Source: Lobulomyces angularis
Lineage: Eukaryota > Chytridiomycota > Chytridiomycetes > Lobulomycetales > Lobulomycetaceae
Length of the DNA: 49,608 nucleotides
NCBI GenBank assembly: GCA_027604685.1
Contig: JADHYX010000147.1
Span: 1-49,608 of the forward strand
Direction: 5' to 3'
Shown here: in pieces, positions 44,001 through 49,608 of the stretch
How the letters are laid out: each line of letters starts with the position of its first letter
Numbering within the stretch: position 1 is the first letter of the stretch
Notes under the pieces: generated by a model
Databases searched by the model: none
What the model was told of the DNA's origin: nothing
What the model saw: only the letters and a program-made list of their open reading frames with translations
Program-made: the position numbers and the translations under genes

Positions 44001-46994
44001 AAGGACAACCACTTTATGGCTCACAACCAAATTTAACCATATCCGCTCCGCCACATTCCAATAATTCTGCTACATTCAAACCAAGTTCCTCTGTATCAAT
44101 ATCATACCAGCCACCAATAAATTCAATTTCCCAGCAAGTTCCTTCCGCACTGGGATTACCTCCTGGTTATACCTCCAATATCTATACCAATAATCAAATC
44201 ATTCATCCTCCAATTTACATTAACGAAGTTTTTGAGAAGCAACATCGAAGAGCAAGTGCATTTGAATCAAATAGTAGTAGTTCGCCTTCCAATAGAAATT
44301 CGTTTGAACCACCTCCAAGAAAAGATGTAACTCCACCTAATTCAACTGCAAATCAGAGTGGTTTAGGTAATCTATACATGCAGATTAGAAAGCTAGAAAT
44401 TGAAATCGAAGATCTAAAAAGGGAAAATTTATTGGCACAAAAAAATTATTCCATAGGAAAAATTCGCGTTAGTGATTTAAAAGAAGAAGATTTGCTAAAG
44501 GTAGAAAAATTCATTGTCGAATTGACTGAAGTTGTCCCAGAAACAGGTATTTGAAAAGAAACTTTAATTTTTTTTTTATAGTTTTAGTATCTGATAAAAG
44601 TTCTACTGATACAAAAGCAATACCACCTCTACCGCCACCTCCCCCCGCTCCACTGGGTGGTATTTTATTTTTTAAACTCGTCTACTTACACCAAGCTGTA
44701 TTTTAGGTCCGCCACCTCCCCCAGGACCCCCTCCCCCAGCAGTACCAGCTCCTCCTGGATTTAAAGGTATACTATTTATTATTAACAAATTTTTAATATA
44801 TAAAGGTCATACAAATCATAAAAAGTCAAAAGTGCCATTGAAGAATTTGCAGTGGAAAAAAATTAAGGGTGAAGGAATTTGGAAAGATGTTTCTACCAAT
44901 AAAAATTTTGTTTCATTGTTAAATGATGAAGAGGAAATTTCAGAACTATTTAGTAAAACTGCCACAAAAAAAAGTGCTGCTAAGGAAAACGTTAAAGCTG
45001 CAGAAAAACCAACTGTTACTATCATTAATTTATTGAAAAGCGACCGTTCAAGAAATATAGGTAAGTTCAAATTTAATAAAATTTAAAGAAATATTTAAAT
45101 TCAACAGCGATAATGTTGGCCGGATTGAGAAAATCAAATTCTGCTATTTTAGAAGCGATACTAAAAATTGATGACAATGCATTATCAGAAGACAACTTGA
45201 TGGTATATATAATGCTTTATAATTGAATTTGTGTTTGAATGTGTTATTTGTACCTTTTCAGGTTGTAAGACAATATGTCCCCACTGAAGAGGAAGTTGAA
45301 ATAGTGCGAAACTTTGATGGTGATGTAAATTTATTAGGAGAAGCGGAGAAATACATTAGAGTTATTTCTAATTGTACTAGGTTACCACAAAGACTGGATT
45401 GTATGATCTTTAGGAAGAAATTAGCTAATGAATTACGGGAAGTGATTCCAGATCTTGATGCCGGTAAAAAAATTTTTTTTAACTAGAAAATTAAATTGGT
45501 TTTCATTAATTATTATTTCAGTTCAATCCGCTTGTGAACAACTAAGGGCTTCAAGTTTATTGCAAAATTTATTACATTGTATATTAGAATTAGGAAACTA
45601 TTTAAATGGTGATACCTTTAGAGGTAATGCTACAGGATTTCAAGTAAATGGATTATTAACGGTATTGATATTTATTATTATGTATTTATTATCTTTTTTT
45701 TAGTTAAGGGACACTAAATCAAATTCGAAAAAATATCCCACTTTACTTCACTATCTTGTAGATAAAACTGGAAAACTTCATCCTGAAACCTTAAATTATA
45801 TGAAGGAATTGTCAAGCGTCTCGTTAACTTCGAGAGGTTTACTTTTTTATCATTTATTTTCTTCTAAAACATAAAAAAATTTATTATTAGTTTGTATTCC
45901 GGCATTACTTACAACGTGTAAAAACTTAAGTGTTGGATTAGAAAATATCAAGAACGAAATCAACGAAATGAAAAATATTTTGGCAGCTTATCCTAATGAA
46001 AGCGATTTTTTTGTTACCATTATGAATGTAAGTTTTTTTAAGGGGTTTTTTAAAACTTTAGGAACTATTTTCGGAAATTTTTAACACTTATTTTTGAATT
46101 AGGATTTTTTTCTTCAATACGAATCAAAAATATCTAGTGTGAAAACTACTGCTGAAATAGTGGAAAAAAGTGTGAAAGAAATAATAATTTACTTTGGTAT
46201 TTTTTTTTTTTTTTATTCAAATTTTCAATTTTTTTTGTTTTTATTTTTTTTGCAAAATGAAGGCGATGATTTTCGAGAAAGAGCTGAAGCTCCGGAAGAT
46301 TTCTTTGGAATATTCTGTACATTCAATGAAATGATTCAGGTTTATTTCATTTTCTTTCATATGATTATGATCTATTTTATATGTTTTTTTTAATGTTTTC
46401 GAAATTTTTTCAAAGTGTGCAAAAAAAGAAAATGAAATAGTAGAAAAAAAGTTACAAAAAGCTATTAACAATAATAAAAAGCATAATGTTCAAAAAACAA
46501 TTTCAGGAGAAAACTCTGCTGGTAAGAAATGATAATGAGAAAAATTAATTACTTTATAAAATTTTAAAAAGAAAATGGATCAGCATCAGCAAAGTTTGCA
46601 AGTGATTATGCACCAAAAGGAACGTTTTTACAAATGATAAAGCCTGAAAAAGATGGTTTTGCTAGATTGAAACCGCCTCGTAAATAAATATATCCATTTT
46701 CTTTTATTTCTATTAAATTAATTTTGTGATTAAAAAAAAAATTTTTTTTTAGCTGGGCAAAAGGGATTATTGCAAAGAGGAACTTTAAGAAAAAACACTT
46801 TCGACCAGATTTTAAAATCTAGAAAAACAGTTAAAAAAGAAAACAGTTCAGCAGCAACAGAAAATATCGCACTATCTGATAACAAAATTCAATTAAACGA
46901 TAAAGAAAAGTTTTTTGAGGAAATATATTTAGATGATGAAAATGATACATCATTGGCGAAAATTGTATTTGGAGAGGAAAATATTTTGGATTAA
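41095..46994 (+). CDS. Diaphanous-related formin
   Basis: Nucleates and elongates unbranched actin filaments. Start MSGDQLFEEMLRDLHMES at 41095. A Ser-rich N-terminal region (about 41290-42000) is followed by a GBD/FH3 armadillo domain: EYVLAVASR, then CFTKVLQRLFDITSNK, LESLKCIQLL, SGLDGWELVVQQED and WELDILIFDVLTIICSVSFE. Coiled-coil segments occupy about 43500-44550. A short FH1 with two proline tracts (PPLPPPPPAPLG and PPPPPGPPPPAVPAPPG, 44620-44760) is split by an intron. The FH2 domain is complete: LKNLQWKKIKGEGIWKDV, IMLAGLRKSNSAILEAIL, RLPQRLDCMIFRKKL, LLQNLLHCILELGNYLNGDT and PTLLHYLVDKTGKLHPETLN, to CAKKENEIVEKKLQKA. The tail is basic (LLQRGTLRKNTFDQILKSRK). No MDxLL-type DAD is visible, so autoinhibition is unsure. 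About 20 exons, about 1,600 residues. Confidence 0.92.
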
Positions 46995-47230
46995 AAAAAT
47001 TAAAATTTCGCAAGGAATAAATAAATTGTACTTGATATTAATCAAATACCTTTTTTTTTTTTTTTTTTAATTTTCTATACAAAAAATTAAATTAATTTAT
47101 TAAACTTTAATTTAACATTACTAATTAATGAAAATAAAAAACGCCTTTGGCTTGCTATTTATATTTATGATATCTTTTTTAAAATAAATAACTAGAAAAA
47201 TAAAAAATAGAGTTTTTTTAAATTTTTCTT
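46995..47230. other. Convergent 3' spacer
   Basis: AT-rich with an 18-20-T run at about 47051-47069. Likely polyadenylation signals of the formin and the metallo-beta-lactamase-like gene. No gene seen. Confidence 0.5.
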
Positions 47231-48299
47231 TTATCCACATTCAGTGGGATGATTAGGTTTGTCAGTCCAAGCTCCTTCATTGGTAACTACACCACCAGCA
47301 GCATTGGTATCGCTAATTTTTTGAAGGGTAGGAGTAAATTTTTCCAAAGTATTTTTTAATGCAACTTTGGCACCACCTATTAAATTGCCATTATGTGCAC
47401 TAAAAACAAAGTGAAATAATAAGAAAAACTGAAGTAAAGAAAAAAAAGTAAAAATTTAACATACCTGCAAATATTATCAAAGTCCCAGTCCAATATTAAT
47501 TTTTCCAACCAATTTTTAAACTGAAACGGGGCTTCCTTGGTAGGATACAAACCAGGACCAGTAATGCTTCTATGAAATTTCACATCTCCATGTTTTGCAA
47601 AAAAACTTAACAAAAACCCAGGATTTTCAAATACCATAATTGTGTCATTGTTGTGTAGAGTTTTACTTTTAGCATGAAAAACTAAAATAAAAAATAAAAA
47701 AATTAAACATTCATTTTTATTTCCTTTCCATTTTTCTTACCAAAAATATTTGAAAAATGATTTGTAGTTGGAGGCAAAGGATTTACGAACTCAGCACCAT
47801 CGGGAATTCTTAAATACAAATCTGGTTCAAACTGCCTTAAGGAATTTTCACAAAGAAGCTCAGAGTCCCAAGGGATAACAGTATTATCAAAAATTTTTAA
47901 ATGCCTTGGAGTACCAAAATATTTGGCATTAGGGTAATTTAAATAAAAATCAGGAAAGGCTAAAGTGTGGTAAGGATGAGTAGCAATGACAGCTTCAATA
48001 AGAGAACCATTGCTTGTCAAACTGTCTATTTCAGCTTTTAATTCTGGATTAAGATTTACAGTGTCGACACAAATAAACTTTCCATTTTCTTTTTTGATGA
48101 TAGACATGTGGGTTCCTATGTTGATAAGTCCTAAAATTTTAAATGGAGAACGACTACAAAGTATAAAGAACAGTCATTAGAAATAAGTGGTAAAATTTTC
48201 AAAATAAATAACCATAAAAAAAAAAAGGAATTGAAGTGCTTACATGTTCCAAAAGTTTGGCCCAACTTGTTTTAAATGCTTAAATTCACCAGTAGTCAT
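47231..48299 (-). CDS. Metallo-beta-lactamase-fold protein (DUF4336-like)
   Basis: Start MTTGEFKHLKQVGPNFWN at 48299. Four exons give KILGLINIGTHMSIIKKENG, then FICVDTVNLNPELKAEIDSL, IEAVIATHPYHTLAFPDFYL, YPNAKYFGTPRHLKIFD, HNNDTIMVFENPGFLLSFFA, KNWLEKLILDWDFDNICAHN and GNLIGGAKVALKN, ending HPTECG. The alternating strand/loop order is that of the metallo-beta-lactamase fold, but the usual HxHxDH box is THPYHT, as in DUF4336 proteins, and the late His (AHNGNL) is kept. Uncharacterised relatives occur in fungi, oomycetes and bacteria. Enzymatic activity is uncertain, since part of the metal site is changed. About 290 residues. Confidence 0.75.
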
Positions 48300-49608
48300 A
48301 CTTTAGTTATTAATCTGAGGAAAAGGATAATGGTGTTAGTAATCAACTTTTAAAGAAAATTTTTTTTTGAATTTAACAGAATATTATTAATTTATTAATA
48401 CCATTTTTTTTGGGAGAAATAAGCGCAGAATTGGTTACTCCACAGAGCTGACGTCAACAGGCTTTTGAGGCTTTTCCATTTACACTTTCACCTTTGTCAT
48501 CAAGCGAAGTGATGAAGAACTGATATTAGGAACTGAGTCAGATTGGGAAGTTGTGGTGGTCCTGGTGAATGTAGAGACTCTGGTGGAATATTTGGTGTAT
48601 GATGTGACGAGGTGCTGAACATACATGATAGGAAATGAAAAGAAACAGTTTTCAGGTTCAAAATAAACCTTTTAGTTTATTTCTTATCTTTAAATCTATT
48701 TGGCCTACCATTATAATTCAAAACACTCCATGCTATAAGAGCCATACATTCTCCAGCTGCAATATCACAATGAACGTATACTAACATTTTTCACAATACC
48801 GTACTCATGCCAATCTGTAAAAATTGCTCCAAACATGTTTAAAAATATTCATCGCAACCCACTACTTGCAGTCCTAAAGCTCTTGGTTTTTTTATGAAAA
48901 AATTTTGGAAGGCAGTCTAAATTAATCCCAAAATTCATTTTGCAGGATTCAGTTTCTTTTTTTTTTTCTTAAGACTTTCACCCCGAATATAAAAATCCTC
49001 TTCTCATAGTTGAATTTCTTTGACTTCAGTTTTTGTTGTGTTGAAAATTGATATCAGTCCTAATCGAATTTGACAGTAATAGTTTCTGTTTATAGGTAAT
49101 TATACCACATAAACTAGTCAAAAAGCAGTGAGAAGATTTCATTGCTGCCTTCTCATCTGTGAAACTTTCTTTTAAGTTTTGCCATATTTTTGATTTATAG
49201 GCAGTTTTATTCCATATCTTTTTTAAACCATGCTACCTTTAACATTTCTTGAAAAAAATGCTAGAGCGATACCTCCATACCATGTACTAGCAGCAAGAGA
49301 GGGTCAGGAGTTTTCGCTTCTGTGTAATGTTTTATGACACGAAAAACAACCGCTATACAACATCTGACTGTTGCTTGATGAGCAGTAGTCCCTTGATTTA
49401 CAGATTTACTCCATGTTCAATTGCTTCCTAAGAGTCTTTAATCAATTTTGAAACAGAAGAGATCTCGAATTGCAAATTTTCGAAATTATAGGAATATATT
49501 GATATCAAAAAGTTGAAATTTTAAGGCCATAGTGACTTTTTTTTACAAATTAGAACAGAAATTTTTAAGGTAAAAAAGGAAATTTTTATTAAAAAAAAAG
49601 GTTTATGC
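48300..49608. other. Unresolved right end
   Basis: No gene can be supported. On the minus strand several short open pieces with plausible splice sites occur: about 48475-48630 (Thr/Ser-rich, STRVSTFTRTTTTSQSDSVP, or Pro-rich in another frame), about 48705-48790 (CDIAAGECMALIAWSVLNYN) and about 49280-49420 (TAHQATVRCCIAVVFRVIKH). They could be exons of a gene running in from the right or fragments of a decayed element. I could not connect them in one frame. Confidence 0.4.

Overview
The window is AT-rich nuclear DNA from a eukaryote with compact, intron-rich genes. Introns are mostly 35-60 nt, run GT...TAG and often carry a CTAAY-like branch point. Gene content points to an early-diverging fungus: a GT71 (Mnn1-type) mannosyltransferase, a membrane SH3 protein of the kind common in zoosporic fungi, a GH16 glucanase with CBM52-like repeats, a UDP-GlcNAc pathway mutase, a diaphanous-type formin, UVSSA, a CCDC25/Jlp2 protein and a FUS-like RNA-binding protein. 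I infer a Cryptomycota- or chytrid-grade fungus, Rozella-like in base composition and intron style. Nothing in the sequence fixes the species, and no bacterial features were seen. All exon structures below are my own splice-site reading; mRNA could move individual boundaries.

Layout. 1-0.56 kb holds the 5' part of an LTR retroelement (minus strand) whose ORF joins a Copia-type Gag to a Gypsy-type reverse transcriptase segment. 1.3-6.3 kb is a divergent pair, UVSSA (minus) and an unrecognised coiled-coil protein (plus), with start codons only 44 bp apart. 6.5-7.3 kb is a four-pass membrane protein (minus). 7.3-9.1 kb is unassigned. 9.1-12.6 kb (plus) holds mitochondrial phosphatidylserine decarboxylase and the membrane SH3 protein. 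13.0-20.6 kb is a run of four minus-strand genes: GT71 mannosyltransferase with a cysteine-rich insert, a possible SAND-like nuclear protein, phosphoacetylglucosamine mutase with an extra C-terminal carbohydrate-binding-like module, and CCDC25/Jlp2. 20.7-22.7 kb is a graveyard of mobile-element pieces: a TnpB/Fanzor-like C-terminal fragment and Copia LTR and integrase remnants. 22.9-24.8 kb is an F-box/LRR gene. 25.8-31.4 kb holds two secreted enzymes in tandem, 48 bp apart: the GH16 glucanase and a large alpha/beta-hydrolase. 31.6-33.2 kb is a DHHC palmitoyltransferase and 33.4-36.1 kb is SDA1 (minus), next to a 69-base assembly gap. 36.5-40.4 kb holds a 50-residue secreted peptide, the FUS-like gene, a tight divergent pair of small genes and ribosomal protein eL34. 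41.1-47.0 kb is the formin and 47.2-48.3 kb a metallo-beta-lactamase-like protein. 48.3-49.6 kb could not be resolved.

How the genes may work together. Several bear on the cell surface and wall: Agm1 makes the UDP-GlcNAc precursor used for chitin and GPI anchors, GT71 decorates secreted glycoproteins in the Golgi, GH16 cuts or remodels beta-1,3-glucan, the SH3 membrane protein may signal from the surface, and the formin builds actin cables for polarised growth. The rest is housekeeping: DNA repair, ribosome biogenesis, translation, phospholipid synthesis and protein palmitoylation.

The most notable observation is the fusion of phosphoacetylglucosamine mutase to a starch-binding-type (CBM25/53-like) module. 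Next are the Copia/Gypsy chimeric ORF, the cysteine-rich insert inside the mannosyltransferase, and the TnpB/Fanzor-like fragment.
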